Shown here: piece by piece, positions 11,628 to 25,501 of the stretch | Position numbering within the stretch: position 1 is the stretch's first letter | How the letters are laid out: the number at the start of each line of letters is the position of its first letter | Source of the DNA: Oxytricha trifallax | Taxonomy: Eukaryota > Ciliophora > Spirotrichea > Sporadotrichida > Oxytrichidae | Assembly (NCBI GenBank): GCA_000711775.1 | Contig: ARYC01020292.1 | Span: forward strand, 1-64,000 | Reading direction: 5' to 3' | DNA: 64,000 bases | Notes under the pieces: model-generated | Database searches by the model: none | Seen by the model: the letters and a program-made list of their open reading frames with translations, nothing else | What the model was told of the DNA's origin: nothing | Position numbers and translations under genes: made by a program

Positions 11628-13130
11628 GAATGACGCCATCAAGGTCGCTTAGCGGCTCTGAATTTCTATGGAAATTTGTAAAAAGCAGATTATTTGTGGC
11701 AACTTTGAAACACTTTAAATCGAAAAAAGTTTAAGGTTTTTTAAAGGATTTTCTCGCTGCAGTTCTTATACTAGGGTAATATGCTATCAAGGAACACGAT
11801 GACGCTTCTTTGAGCTCGATTTAATTAATGCAAGCCGAGATATGAGCCATCCTTGAAGCATCTTCTAACTTTCATAAAAGTTGATGCTTAGCAAATGGTG
11901 CTGACCCTTTCTGGGCAATGCGATGTGCATTCTGTCGATTTTATTGCTGAAACCTACGTTTTCGAGGGTCATTTACATGAATACTGTAAGCGTGGCACTC
12001 GAGAATGACGCCATCAAGGTCGCTTAGCGGCTCTGAATTTCTATGGAAAATTTGTAAAAAGCAGATTATTTGTGGCAACTTTGAAACACTTTAAATCGAA
12101 AAAAGTTTAAGGTTTTTTAAAGGATTTTCTCGCTGCAGTTCTTATACTAGGGTAATATGCTATCAAGGAACACGATGACGCTTCTTTGAGCTCGATTTAA
12201 TTAATGCAAGCCGAGATATGAGCCATCCTTGAAGCATCTTCTAACTTTCATAAAAGTTGATGCTTAGCAAATGGTGCTGACCCTTTCTGGGCAATGCGAT
12301 GTGCATTCTGTCGATTTTATTGCTGAAACCTACGTTTTCGAGGGTCATTTACATGAATACTGTAAGCGTGGCACTCGAGAATGACGCCATCAAGGTCGCT
12401 TAGCGGCTCTGAATTTCTATGGAAAATTGGTAAAAAGCAGATTATTTGTGGCAACTTTGAAACACTTTAAATCGAAAAAAGTTTAAGGTTTTTTAAAGGA
12501 TTTTCTCGCTGCAGTTCTTATACTAGGGTAATATGCTATCAAGGAACACGATGACGCTTCTTTGAGCTCGATTTAATTAATGCAAGCCGAGATATGAGCC
12601 ATCCTTGAAGCATCTTCTAACTTTCATAAAAGTTGATGCTTAGCAAATGGTGCTGACCCTTTCTGGGCAATGCGATGTGCATTCTGTCGATTTTATTGCT
12701 GAAACCTACGTTTTCGAGGGTCATTTACATGAATACTGTAAGCGTGGCACTCGAGAATGACGCCATCAAGGTCGCTTAGCGGCTCTGAATTTCTATGGAA
12801 ATTTGTAAAAAAGCAGATTATTTGTGGCAACTTTGAAACACTTTAAATCGAAAAAAGTTTAAGGTTTTTTAAAGGATTTTCTCGCTGCAGTTCTTATACT
12901 AGGGTAATATGCTATCAAGGAACACGATGACGCTTCTTTGAGCTCGATTTAATTAATGCAAGCCGAGATATGAGCCATCCTTGAAGCATCTTCTAACTTT
13001 CATAAAAGTTGATGCTTAGCAAATGGTGCTGACCCTTTCTGGGCAATGCGATGTGCATTCTGTCGATTTTATTGCTGAAACCTACGTTTTCGAGGGTCAT
13101 TTACATGAATACTGTAAGCGTGGCACTCGA
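11628..13130 (+). repeat. Run of four type B monomers
   Basis: Monomers start at 11628, 12003, 12379 and 12755 and share all B diagnostic bases. The last three are each 376 bp: GGAAAATTTG near 12046, GGAAAATTGG near 12421 and a six-A tract near 12806. Outside these spots the four copies read the same. All three insertions lie in monomer positions 40-60. Confidence 0.93.
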
Positions 13131-15006
13131 GAATGACGCCATCAAGGTCGCTTAGCGGCTCTGAATTTCTATGGAAATTTGTAAAAAGCAGATTATTTGT
13201 GGCAACTTTGAAACACTTTAAATCGAAAAAAGTTTAAGGTTTTTTTAAGGATTTTCTCGCTGCAGTTCTTATACTAGGGTAATATGCTATCAAGGAACAC
13301 GATGACGCTACTTTGAGCTCGATCTAATTAATGCAAGCCGAGATATGAGGCATCCTTGAAGCATCTTCTAACTTTCATAAAAGTTGATGCTTAGCAAATG
13401 GTGCTGACCCTTTCTGGGCAATGCGATGTGCATTCTGTCGATTTAATTGCTGAAACCTACGTTTTCGAGGGTCATTTACAAGAATACTGTAAGCGTGGCA
13501 CTCGAGAATGACGCCATCAAGGTCGCTTAGCGGCTCTGAATTTCTATGGAAATTTGTAAAAAGCAGATTATTTGTGGCAACTTTGAAACACTTTAAATCG
13601 AAAAAAGTTTAAGGTTTTTTAAAGGATTTTCTCGCTGCAGTTCTTATACTAGGGTAATATGCTATCAAGGAACACGATGACGCTTCTTTGAGCTCGATTT
13701 AATTAATGCAAGCCGAGATATGAGCCATCCTTGAAGCATCTTCTAACTTTCATAAAAGTTGATGCTTAGCAAATGGTGCTGACCCTTTCTGGGCAATGCG
13801 ATGTGCATTCTGTCGATTTTATTGCTGAAACCTACGTTTTCGAGGGTCATTTACATGAATACTGTAAGCGTGGCACTCGAGAATGACGCCATCAAGGTCG
13901 CTTAGCGGCTCTGAATTTCTATGGAAATTTGTAAAAAGCAGATTATTTGTGGCAACTTTGAAACACTTTAAATCGAAAAAAGTTTAAGGTTTTTTTAAGG
14001 ATTTTCTCGCTGCAGTTCTTATACTAGGGTAATATGCTATCAAGGAACACGATGACGCTTCTTTGAGCTCGATCTAATTAATGCAAGCCGAGATATGAGG
14101 CATCCTTGAAGCATCTTCTAACTTTCATAAAAGTTGATGCTTAGCAAATGGTGCTGACCCTTTCTGGGCAATGCGATGTGCATTCTGTCGATTTAATTGC
14201 TGAAACCTACGTTTTCGAGGGTCATTTACATGAATACTGTAAGCGTGGCACTCGAGAATGACGCCATCAAGGTCGCTTAGCGGCTCTGAATTTCTATGGA
14301 AATTTGTAAAAAGCAGATTATTTGTGGCAACTTTGAAACACTTTAAATCGAAAAAAGTTTAAGGTTTTTTTAAGGATTTTCTCGCTGCAGTTCTTATACT
14401 AGGGTAATATGCTATCAAGGAACACGATGACGCTTCTTTGAGCTCGATCTGATTAATGCAAGCCGAGATATGAGGCTTCCTTGAAGCATCTTCTAACTTT
14501 CATAAAAGTTGATGCTTAGCAAATGGTGCTGACCCTTTCTGGGCAATGCGATGTGCATTCTGTCGATTTAATTGCTGAAACCTACGTTTTCGAGGGTCAT
14601 TTACAAGAATACTGTAAGCGTGGCACTCGAGAATGACGCCATCAAGGTCGCTTAGCGGCTCTGAATTTCTATGGAAATTTTGTAAAAAGCAGATTATTTG
14701 TGGCAACTTTGAAACACTTTAAATCGAAAAAAGTTTAAGGTTTTTTAAAGGATTTTCTCGCTGCAGTTCTTATACTAGGGTAATATGCTATCAAGGAACA
14801 CGATGACGCTTCTTTGAGCTCGATTTAATTAATGCAAGCCGAGATATGAGCCATCCTTGAAGCATCTTCTAACTTTCATAAAAGTTGATGCTTAGCAAAT
14901 GGTGCTGACCCTTTCTGGGCAATGCGATGTGCATTCTGTCGATTTTATTGCTGAAACCTACGTTTTCGAGGGTCATTTACATGAATACTGTAAGCGTGGC
15001 ACTCGA
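13131..15006 (+). repeat. Satellite block, monomers 36-40
   Basis: Type A at 13131, B at 13506, then A copies at 13881 and 14256 that both have T180. The copy at 13881 also has T351, so it is an A/B mosaic. The B copy at 14631 has one extra T (ATTTTG near 14678), making 376 bp. That insertion accounts for the only sizeable open frame in the window (14500-14706, minus strand), which I do not regard as a gene. Confidence 0.92.
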
Positions 15007-16489
15007 GAATGACGCCATCAAGGTCGCTTAGCGGCTCTGAATTTCTATGGAAATTTGTAAAAAGCAGATTATTTGTGGCACTTTGAAACACTTAAATCGA
15101 AAAAAGTAAGGTTTTTTAAAGGATTTTTCGCTGCAGTTTTATACTAGGTATATGCTATCAAGGAACGAGGAAGCTACTTGAGCTCGATCTAATTAATGCA
15201 AGCCGAGATATGAGCCATCCTTGAAGCATCTTCTAACTTTCATAAAAGTTGATGCTTAGCAAATGGTGCTGACCCTTTCTGGGCAATGCGATGTGCATTC
15301 TGTCGATTTAATTGCTGAAACCTACGTTTTCGAGGGTCATTTACAAGAATACTGTAAGCGTGGCACTCGAGAATGACGCCATCAAGGTCGCTTAGCGGCT
15401 CTGAATTTCTATGGAAATTTGTAAAAAGCAGATTATTTGTGGCAACTTTGAAACACTTTAAATCGAAAAAAGTTTAAGGTTTTTTTAAGGATTTTCTCGC
15501 TGCAGTATTTACTAGGGTAAATGCTATCAAGGAACACGATGACGCTATTTGAGCTCGATCTAATTAATGCAAGCCGAGATATGAGGCTTCCTTGAAGCAT
15601 CTTCTAACTTTCATAAAAGTTGATGCTAGCAAATGGTGCTGACCCTTTCTGGGCAATGCGATGTGCATTCTGTCGATTTAATTGCTGAAACCTACGTTTT
15701 CGAGGGTCATTTACAAGAATACTGTAAGCGTGGCACTCGAGAATGACGCCATCAAGGTCGCTTAGCGGCTCTGAATTTCTATGGAAATTTGTAAAAAGCA
15801 GATTATTTGTGGCAACTTTGAAACACTTTAAATCGAAAAAAGTTTAAGGTTTTTTAAAGGATTTTCTCGCTGCAGTTCTTATACTAGGGTAATATGCTAT
15901 CAAGGAACACGATGACGCTTCTTTGAGCTCGATTTAATTAATGCAAGCCGAGATATGAGCCATCCTTGAAGCATCTTCTAACTTTCATAAAAGTTGATGC
16001 TTAGCAAATGGTGCTGACCCTTTCTGGGCAATGCGATGTGCATTCTGTCGATTTTATTGCTGAAACCTACGTTTTCGAGGGTCATTTACATGAATACTGT
16101 AAGCGTGGCACTCGAGAATGACGCCATCAAGGTCGCTTAGCGGCTCTGAATTTCTATGGAAATTTGTAAAAAGCAGATTATTTGTGGCAACTTTGAAACA
16201 CTTTAAATCGAAAAAAGATTAAGGTTTTTTTAAGGATTTTCTCGCTGCAGTTCTTATACTAGGGTAATATGCTATCAAGGAACACGATGACGCAACTTTG
16301 AGCTCGATCTGATTAATGCAAGCCGAGATATGAGGCTTCCTGAAGCATCTTCTAACTTTCATAAAAGTTGATGCTTAGCAAATGGTGCTGACCCTTTCTG
16401 GGCAATGCCATGTGCATTCTCTCGATTTAATTGCTGAAACATACGTTTTCGAGGGTCATTTACAAGAATACTGTAAGCGTGGCACTCGA
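15007..16489 (+). repeat. Degenerate patch 1, monomers 41-44
   Basis: The monomer at 15007 is 364 bp, with about eleven single-base losses spread over 15078-15180. The next (15371) is 370 bp, with losses near 15507-15550 and 15627. A clean B copy follows at 15741. The copy at 16116 (374 bp) is from the minor lineage: AAGATTAAGG, GCAACT, plus CATGTG, TTCTCTCGAT and AAACATACG. Scattered deletions here contrast with flanking copies that have none. They could be real decay or poorly resolved consensus. Confidence 0.9.
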
Positions 16490-19400
16490 GAATGACGCCA
16501 TCAAGGGCCGCTTAGCGGCTCTGAATTTCTATGGAAATTTGTAAAAAGCAGATTATTTGTGGCAACTTTGAAACACTTTAAATCGAAAAAAGTTTAAGGT
16601 TTTTTAAAGGATTTTCTCGCTGCAGTTCTTATACTAGGGTAATATGCTATCAAGGAACACGATGACGCTTCTTTGAGCTCGATTTAATTAATGCAAGCCG
16701 AGATATGAGCCATCCTTGAAGCATCTTCTAACTTTCATAAAAGTTGATGCTTAGCAAATGGTGCTGACCCTTTCTGGGCAATGCGATGTGCATTCTGTCG
16801 ATTTTATTGCTGAAACCTACGTTTTCGAGGGTCATTTACATGAATACTGTAAGCGTGGCACTCGAGAATGACGCCATCAAGGTCGCTTAGCGGCTCTGAA
16901 TTTCTATGGAAATTTGTAAAAAGCAGATTATTTGTGGCAACTTTGAAACACTTTAAATCGAAAAAAGTTTAAGGTTTTTTTAAGGATTTTCTCGCTGCAG
17001 TTCTTATACTAGGGTAATATGCTATCAAGGAACACGATGACGCTTCTTTGAGCTCGATCTAATTAATGCAAGCCGAGATATGAGCCATCCTTGAAGCATC
17101 TTCTAACTTTCATAAAAGTTGATGCTTAGCAAATGGTGCTGACCCTTTCTGGGCAATGCGATGTGCATTCTGTCGATTTAATTGCTGAAACCTACGTTTT
17201 CGAGGGTCATTTACAATAATACTGTAAGCGTGGCACTCGAGAATGACGCCATCAAGGTCGCTTAGCGGCTCTGAATTTCTATGGAAATTTGTAAAAAGCA
17301 GATTATTTGTGGCAACTTTGAAACACTTTAAATCGAAAAAAGTTTAAGGTTTTTTAAAGGATTTTCTCGCTGCAGTTCTTATACTAGGGTAATATGCTAT
17401 CAAGGAACACGATGACGCTTCTTTGAGCTCGATTTAATTAATGCAAGCCGAGATATGAGCCATCCTTGAAGCATCTTCTAACTTTCATAAAAGTTGATGC
17501 TTAGCAAATGGTGCTGACCCTTTCTGGGCAATGCGATGTGCATTCTGTCGATTTTATTGCTGAAACCTACGTTTTCGAGGGTCATTTACATGAATACTGT
17601 AAGCGTGGCACTCGAGAATGACGCCATCAAGGTCGCTTAGCGCGCTCTGAATTTCTGATGGAAATTTGTAAAAAGGCAGATTATTTGTGGCAACTTTGAA
17701 ACACTTTAAATCGAAAAAAGTTTAAGGTTTTTTAAAGGATTTTCTCGCTGCAGTTCTTATACTAGGGTAATATGCTATCAAGGAACACGATGACGCTTCT
17801 TTGAGCTCGATTTAATTAATGCAAGCCGAGATATGAGCCATCCTTGAAGCATCTTCTAACTTTCATAAAAGTTGATGCTTAGCAAATGGTGCTGACCCTT
17901 TCTGGGCAATGCGATGTGCATTCTGTCGATTTTATTGCTGAAACCTACGTTTTCGAGGGTCATTTACATGAATACTGTAAGCGTGGCACTCGAGAATGAC
18001 GCCATCAAGGTCGCTTAGCGGCTCTGAATTTCTATGGAAATTTGTAAAAAGCAGATTATTTGTGGCAACTTTGAAACACTTTAAATCGAAAAAAGTTTAA
18101 GGTTTTTTTAAGGATTTTCTCGCTGCAGTTCTTATACTAGGGTAATATGCTATCAAGGAACACGATGACGCTACTTTGAGCTCGATCTAATTAATGCAAG
18201 CCGAGATATGAGGCATCCTTGAAGCATCTTCTAACTTTCATAAAAGTTGATGCTTAGCAAATGGTGCTGACCCTTTCTGGGCAATGCGATGTGCATTCTG
18301 TCGATTTAATTGCTGAAACCTACGTTTTCGAGGGTCATTTACAAGAATACTGTAAGCGTGGCACTCGAGAATGACGCCATCAAGGTCGCTTAGCGGCTCT
18401 GAATTTCTATGGAAATTTGTAAAAAGCAGATTATTTGTGGCAACTTTGAAACACTTTAAATCGAAAAAAGTTTAAGGTTTTTTTAAGGATTTTCTCGCTG
18501 CAGTTCTTATACTAGGGTAATATGCTATCAAGGAACACGATGACGCTACTTTGAGCTCGATCTAATTAATGCAAGCCGAGATATGAGGCTTCCTTGAAGC
18601 ATCTTCTAACTTTCATAAAAGTTGATTCTTAGCAAATGGTGCTGACCCTTTCTGGGCAATGCGATGTTCATTCTGTCGATTTAATTGCTGAAACCTACGT
18701 TTTCGAGGGTCATTTACAAGAATATTGTAAGCGTGGCACTCGAGAATGACGCCATCAAGGTCGCTTAAGCGGCTCTGAATTTCTATGGAAAATTTGTAAA
18801 AAGCAGATTATTTGTGGCAACTTTGAAACACTTTAAATCGAAAAAAGTTTAAGGTTTTTTTAAGGATTTTCTCGCTGCAGTTCTTATACTAGGGTAATAT
18901 GCTATCAAGGAACACGATGACGCTTCTTTGAGCTCGATCTGATTAATGCAAGCCGAGATATGAGGCTTCCTTGAAGCATCTTCTAACTTTCATAAAAGTT
19001 GATGCTTAGCAAATGGTGCTGACCCTTTCTGGGCAATGCGATGTGCATTCTGTCGATTTAATTGCTGAAACCTACGTTTTCGAGGGTCATTTACAAGAAT
19101 ACTGTAAGCGTGGCACTCGAGAATGACGCCATCAAGGTCGCTTAGCGGCTCTGAATTTCTATGGAAATTTGTAAAAAGCAGATTATTTGTGGCAACTTTG
19201 AAACACTTTAAATCGAAAAAAGTTTAAGGTTTTTTTAAGGATTTTCTCGCTGCAGTTCTTATACTAGGGTAATATGCTATCAAGGAACACGATGACGCTA
19301 CTTTGAGCTCGATCTGATTAATGCAAGCCGAGATATGAGGCTTCCTTGAATCATCTTCTAACTTTCATAAAGGTTGATGCTTAGCAAATGGTGCTGACCC

Positions 19401-20622
19401 TTTCTGGGCAATGCGATGTGCATTCTGTCGATTTAATTGCTGAAACCTACGTTTTCGAGGGTCATTTACAAGAATACTGTAAGCGTGGCACTCGAGAATG
19501 ACGCCATCAAGGTCGCTTAGCGGCTCTGAATTTCTATGGAAATTTGTAAAAAGCAGATTATTTGTGGCAACTTTGAAACACTTTAAATCGAAAAAAGTTT
19601 AAGGTTTTTTTAAGGATTTTCTCGCTGCAGTTCTTATACTAGGGTAATATGCTATCAAGGAACACGATGACGCTACTTTGAGCTCGATCTGATTAATGCA
19701 AGCCGAGATATGAGGCTTCCTTGAAGCATCTTCTAACTTTCATAAAAGTTGATGCTTAGCAAATGGTGCTGACCCTTTCTGGGCAATGCGATGTGCATTC
19801 TGTCGATTTAATTGCTGAGACCTACGTTTTCGAGGGTCATTTACAAGAATACTGTAAGCGTGGCACTCGAGAATGACGCCATCAAGGTCGCTTAGCGGCT
19901 CTGAATTTCTATGGAAATTTGTAAAAAGCAGATTATTTGTGGCAACTTTGAAACACTTTAAATCGAAAAAAGTTTAAGGTTTTTTAAAGGATTTTCTCGC
20001 TGCAGTTCTTATACTAGGGTAATATGCTATCAAGGAACACGATGACGCTTCTTTGAGCTCGATTTAATTAATGCAAGCCGAGATATGAGCCATCCTTGAA
20101 GCATCTTCTAACTTTCATAAAAGTTGATGCTTAGCAAATGGTGCTGACCCTTTCTGGGCAATGCGATGTGCATTCTGTCGATTTTATTGCTGAAACCTAC
20201 GTTTTCGAGGGTCATTTACATGAATACTGTAAGCGTGGCACTCGAGAATGACGCCATCAAGGTCGCTTAGCGGGCTCTGAAATTTCTATGGAAATTTGTA
20301 AAAAGCAGATTATTTGTGGCAACTTTGAAACACTTTAAATCGAAAAAAGTTTAAGGTTTTTTAAAGGATTTTCTCGCTGCAGTTCTTATACTAGGGTAAT
20401 ATGCTATCAAGGAACACGATGACGCTTCTTTGAGCTCGATTTAATTAATGCAAGCCGAGATATGAGCCATCCTTGAAGCATCTTCTAACTTTCATAAAAG
20501 TTGATGCTTAGCAAATGGTGCTGACCCTTTCTGGGCAATGCGATGTGCATTCTGTCGATTTTATTGCTGAAACCTACGTTTTCGAGGGTCATTTACATGA
20601 ATACTGTAAGCGTGGCACTCGA
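16490..20622 (+). repeat. Satellite block, monomers 45-55
   Basis: Type B copies start at 16490 (376 bp, AAGGGCCG near 16504), 17241, 17616, 19871 and 20246. The copy at 17616 is 378 bp, with three added bases in positions 25-60, and that at 20246 is 377 bp, with two. The copy at 16866 is mosaic (T180 and GAGCCATCC on an A background). Type A copies at 17994-19495 carry rare markers: GATTCTT with GTTCATT at 18369, and AATCATC with AAAGGTT at 19121. The A copy at 18744 is 377 bp (GCTTAAGCGG and GGAAAATTTG). Confidence 0.92.
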
Positions 20623-23600
20623 GAATGACGCCATCAAGGTCGCTTAGCGGCTCTGAATTTCTATGGAAATTTGTAAAAAGCAGATTATTTGTTGGCAACT
20701 TTGAAACACTTTAAATCGAAAAAAGTTTAAGGTTTTTTTAAGGATTTTCTCGCTGCAGTTCTTATACTAGGGTAATATGCTATCAAGGAACACGATGACG
20801 CTACTTTGAGCTCGATCTGATTAATGCAAGCCGAGATATGAGGCTTCCTTGAAGCATCTTCTAACTTTCATAAAAGTTGATGCTTAGCAAATGGTGCTGA
20901 CCCTTTCTGGGCAATGCGATGTGCATTCTGTCGATTTAATTGCTGAAACCTACGTTTTCGAGGGTCATTTACATGAATACTGTAAGCGTGGCACTCGAGA
21001 ATGACGCCATCAAGGTCGCTTAGCGGCTCTGAATTTCTATGGAAATTTGTAAAAAGCAGATTATTTGTGGCAACTTTGAAACACTTTAAATCGAAAAAAG
21101 TTTAAGGTTTTTTAAAGGATTTTCTCGCTGCAGTTCTTATACTAGGGTAATATGCTATCAAGGAACACGATGACGCTTCTTTGAGCTCGATTTAATTAAT
21201 GCAAGCCGAGATATGAGCCATCCTTGAAGCATCTTCTAACTTTCATAAAAGTTGATGCTTAGCAAATGGTGCTGACCCTTTCTGGGCAATGCGATGTGCA
21301 TTCTGTCGATTTTATTGCTGAAACCTACGTTTTCGAGGGTCATTTACATGAATACTGTAAGCGTGGCACTCGAGAATGACGCCATCAAGGTCGCTTAGCG
21401 GCTCTGAATTTCTATGGAAATTTGTAAAAAGCAGATTATTTGTGGCAACTTTGAAACACTTTAAATCGAAAAAAGTTTAAGGTTTTTTAAAGGATTTTCT
21501 CGCTGCAGTTCTTATACTAGGGTAATATGCTATCAAGGAACACGATGACGCTTCTTTGAGCTCGATTTAATTAATGCAAGCCGAGATATGAGCCATCCTT
21601 GAAGCATCTTCTAACTTTCATAAAAGTTGATGCTTAGCAAATGGTGCTGACCCTTTCTGGGCAATGCGATGTGCATTCTGTCGATTTTATTGCTGAAACC
21701 TACGTTTTCGAGGGTCATTTACATGAATACTGTAAGCGTGGCACTCGAGAATGACGCCATCAAGGTCGCTTAGCGGCTCTGAATTTCTATGGAAATTTGT
21801 AAAAAGCAGATTATTTGTGGCAACTTTGAAACACTTTAAATCGAAAAAAGTTTAAGGTTTTTTTAAGGATTTTCTCGCTGCAGTTCTTATACTAGGGTAA
21901 TATGCTATCAAGGAACACGATGACGCTACTTTGAGCTCGATCTGATTAATGCAAGCCGAGATATGAGGCTTCCTTGAAGCATCTTCTAACTTTCATAAAA
22001 GTTGATGCTTAGCAAATGGTGCTGACCCTTTCTGGGCAATGCGATGTGCATTCTGTCGATTTAATTGCTGAAACCTACGTTTTCGAGGGTCATTTACAAG
22101 AATATTGTAAGCGTGGCACTCGAGAATGACGCCATCAAGGTCGCTTAGCGGCTCTGAATTTCTATGGAAATTTGTAAAAAGCAGATTATTTGTGGCAACT
22201 TTGAAACACTTTAAATCGAAAAAAGTTTAAGGTTTTTTTAAGGATTTTCTCGCTGCAGTTCTTATACTAGGGTAATATGCTATCAAGGAACACGATGACG
22301 CTTCTTTGAGCTCGATCTGATTAATGCAAGCCGAGATATGAGGCTTCCTTGAAGCATCTTCTAACTTTCATAAAAGTTGATGCTTAGCAAATGGTGCTGA
22401 CCCTTTCTGGGCAATGCGATGTGCATTCTGTCGATTTAATTGCTGAAACCTACGTTTTCGAGGGTCATTTACAAGAATACTGTAAGCGTGGCACTCGAGA
22501 ATGACGCCATCAAGGTCGCTTAGCGGCTCTGAATTTCTATGGAAATTTGTAAAAAGCAGATTATTTGTGGCAACTTTGAAACACTTTAAATCGAAAAAAG
22601 TTTAAGGTTTTTTAAAGGATTTTCTCGCTGCAGTTCTTATACTAGGGTAATATGCTATCAAGGAACACGATGACGCTTCTTTGAGCTCGATTTAATTAAT
22701 GCAAGCCGAGATATGAGCCATCCTTGAAGCATCTTCTAACTTTCATAAAAGTTGATGCTTAGCAAATGGTGCTGACCCTTTCTGGGCAATGCGATGTGCA
22801 TTCTGTCGATTTTATTGCTGAAACCTACGTTTTCGAGGGTCATTTACATGAATACTGTAAGCGTGGCACTCGAGAATGACGCCATCAAGGTCGCTTAGCG
22901 GCTCTGAATTTCTATGGAAATTTGTAAAAAGCAGATTATTTGTGGCAACTTTGAAACACTTTAAATCGAAAAAAGTTTAAGGTTTTTTTAAGGATTTTCT
23001 CGCTGCAGTTCTTATACTAGGGTAATATGCTATCAAGGAACACGATGACGCTACTTTGAGCTCGATCTAATTAATGCAAGCCGAGATATGAGGCTTCCTT
23101 GAAGCATCTTCTAACTTTCATAAAAGTTGATGCTTAGCAAATGGTGCTGACCCTTTCTGGGCAATGCGATGTGCATTCTGTCGATTTAATTGCTGAAACC
23201 TACGTTTTCGAGGGTCATTTACATGAATACTGTAAGCGTGGCACTCGAGAATGACGCCATCAAGGTCGCTTAGCGGCTCTGAATTTCTATGGAAATTTGT
23301 AAAAAGCAGATTATTTGTGGCAACTTTGAAACACTTTAAATCGAAAAAAGTTTAAGGTTTTTTTAAGGATTTTCTCGCTGCAGTTCTTATACTAGGGTAA
23401 TATGCTATCAAGGAACACGATGACGCTACTTTGAGCTCGATCTAATTAATGCAAGCCGAGATATGAGGCATCCTTGAAGCATCTTCTAACTTTCATAAAA
23501 GTTGATGCTTAGCAAATGGTGCTGACCCTTTCTGGGCAATGCGATGTGCATTCTGTCGATTTAATTGCTGAAACCTACGTTTTCGAGGGTCATTTACAAG

Positions 23601-24748
23601 AATATTGTAAGCGTGGCACTCGAGAATGACGCCATCAAGGTCGCTTAGCGGCTCTGAATTTCTATGGAAATTTGTAAAAAGCAGATTATTTGTGGCAACT
23701 TTGAAACACTTTAAATCGAAAAAAGTTTAAGGTTTTTTTAAGGATTTTCTCGCTGCAGTTCTTATACTAGGGTAATATGCTATCAAGGAACACGATGACG
23801 CTACTTTGAGCTCGATCTAATTAATGCAAGCCGAGATATGAGGCATCCTTGAAGCATCTTCTAACTTTCATAAAAGTTGATGCTTAGCAAATGGTGCTGA
23901 CCCTTTCTGGGCAATGCGATGTGCATTCTGTCGATTTAATTGCTGAAACCTACGTTTTCGAGGGTCATTTACAAGAATACTGTAAGCGTGGCACTCGAGA
24001 ATGACGCCATCAAGGTCGCTTAGCGGCTCTGAATTTCTATGGAAATTTGTAAAAAGCAGATTATTTGTGGCAACTTTGAAACACTTTAAATCGAAAAAAG
24101 TTTAAGGTTTTTTAAAGGATTTTCTCGCTGCAGTTCTTATACTAGGGTAATATGCTATCAAGGAACACGATGACGCTTCTTTGAGCTCGATCTGATTAAT
24201 GCAAGCCGAGATATGAGCCATCCTTGAAGCATCTTCTAACTTTCATAAAAGTTGATGCTTAGCAAATGGTGCTGACCCTTTCTGGGCAATGCGATGTGCA
24301 TTCTGTCGATTTTATTGCTGAAACCTACGTTTTCGAGGGTCATTTACATGAATACTGTAAGCGTGGCACTCGAGAATGACGCCATCAAGGTCGCTTAGCG
24401 GCTCTGAATTTCTATGGAAATTTGTAAAAAGCAGATTATTTTTGGCAACTTTGAAACACTTTAAATCGAAAAAAGTTTAAGGTTTTTTTAAGGATTTTCT
24501 CGCTGCAGTTCTTATACTAGGGTAATATGCTATCAAGGAACACGATGACGCTACTTTGAGCTCGATCTGATTAATGCAAGCCGAGATATGAGGCTTCCTT
24601 GAATCATCTTCTAACTTTCATAAAGGTTGATGCTTAGCAAATGGTGCTGACCCTTTCTGGGCAATGCGATGTGCATTCTGTCGATTTAATTGCTGAAACC
24701 TACGTTTTCGAGGGTCATTTACAATAATACTGTAAGCGTGGCACTCGA
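20623..24748 (+). repeat. Satellite block, monomers 56-66
   Basis: Type B at 20999, 21374 and 22499, and near-B at 23999 (G196 with C194). The other copies are type A. The A copy at 20623 has TTTGTTGG near 20688-20695, which contains both alternatives (TTTGTGG and TTTTTGG) of a variable site. The copy at 24374 carries TTTTTGG, AATCATC, AAAGGTT and AATAAT together, and reads identical to the copy at 32244. Confidence 0.92.
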
Positions 24749-25501
24749 GAATGACGCCATCAAGGTCGCTTAGCGGCTCTGAATTTCTATGGAAATTTGT
24801 AAAAAGCAGATTATTTGTGGCAACTTTGAAACACTTTAAATCGAAAAAAGTTTAAGGTTTTTTAAAGGATTTTCTCGCTGCAGTTCTTATACTAGGGTAA
24901 TATGCTATCAAGGAACACGATGACGCTATCTTTGAGCTCGATTTAATTAATGCAAGCCGAGATATGAGGCATCCTTGAAGCATCTTCTAACTTTCATAAA
25001 AGTTGATGCTTAGCAAATGGTGCTGACCCTTTCTGGGCAATGCGATGTGCATTCTGTCGATTTATATTGCTGAAACCTACGTTTTCGAGGGTCATTTACA
25101 TGAATATTGTAAGCGTGGCACTCGAGAATGACGCCATCAAGGTCGCTTAGCGGCTCTGAATTTCTATGGAAATTTGTAAAAAGCAGATTATTTGTGGCAA
25201 CTTTGAAACACTTTAAATCGAAAAAAGTTTAAGGTTTTTTTAAGGATTTTCTCGCTGCAGTTCTTATACTAGGGTAATATGCTATCAAGGAACACGATGA
25301 CGCTTCTTTGAGCTCGATCTAATTAATGCAAGCCGAGATATGAGGCATCCTTGAAGCATCTTCTAACTTTCATAAAAGTTGATGCTTAGCAAATGGTGCT
25401 GACCCTTTCTGGGCAATGCGATGTGCATTCTGTCGATTTAATTGCTGAAACCTACGTTTTCGAGGGTCATTTACAATGAATACTGTAAGCGTGGCACTCG
25501 A
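24749..25501 (+). repeat. Two A/B mosaic monomers with double-allele insertions
   Basis: The copy at 24749 (377 bp) has A116 and T194 as in B but G220 as in A. It has extra bases at 24928 (GCTATC: GCTAC plus GCTTC) and 25065 (TTTATATTG: TTTAATTG plus TTTTATTG). The next copy, at 25126 (376 bp), has T116, T180, A315 and an extra base near 25476 (ACAATGAAT: ACAAGAAT plus ACATGAAT). Each insertion sits exactly at an A/B diagnostic site. Confidence 0.9.

Noticed and set aside
14500..14706. 68-codon open frame on the minus strand
   Set aside because: It lies wholly inside two satellite monomers, starts at TTG, and exists only because one extra T near 14678 shifts the frame past a stop that neighbouring monomers keep. 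No ribosome binding or start context and no recognisable protein similarity.
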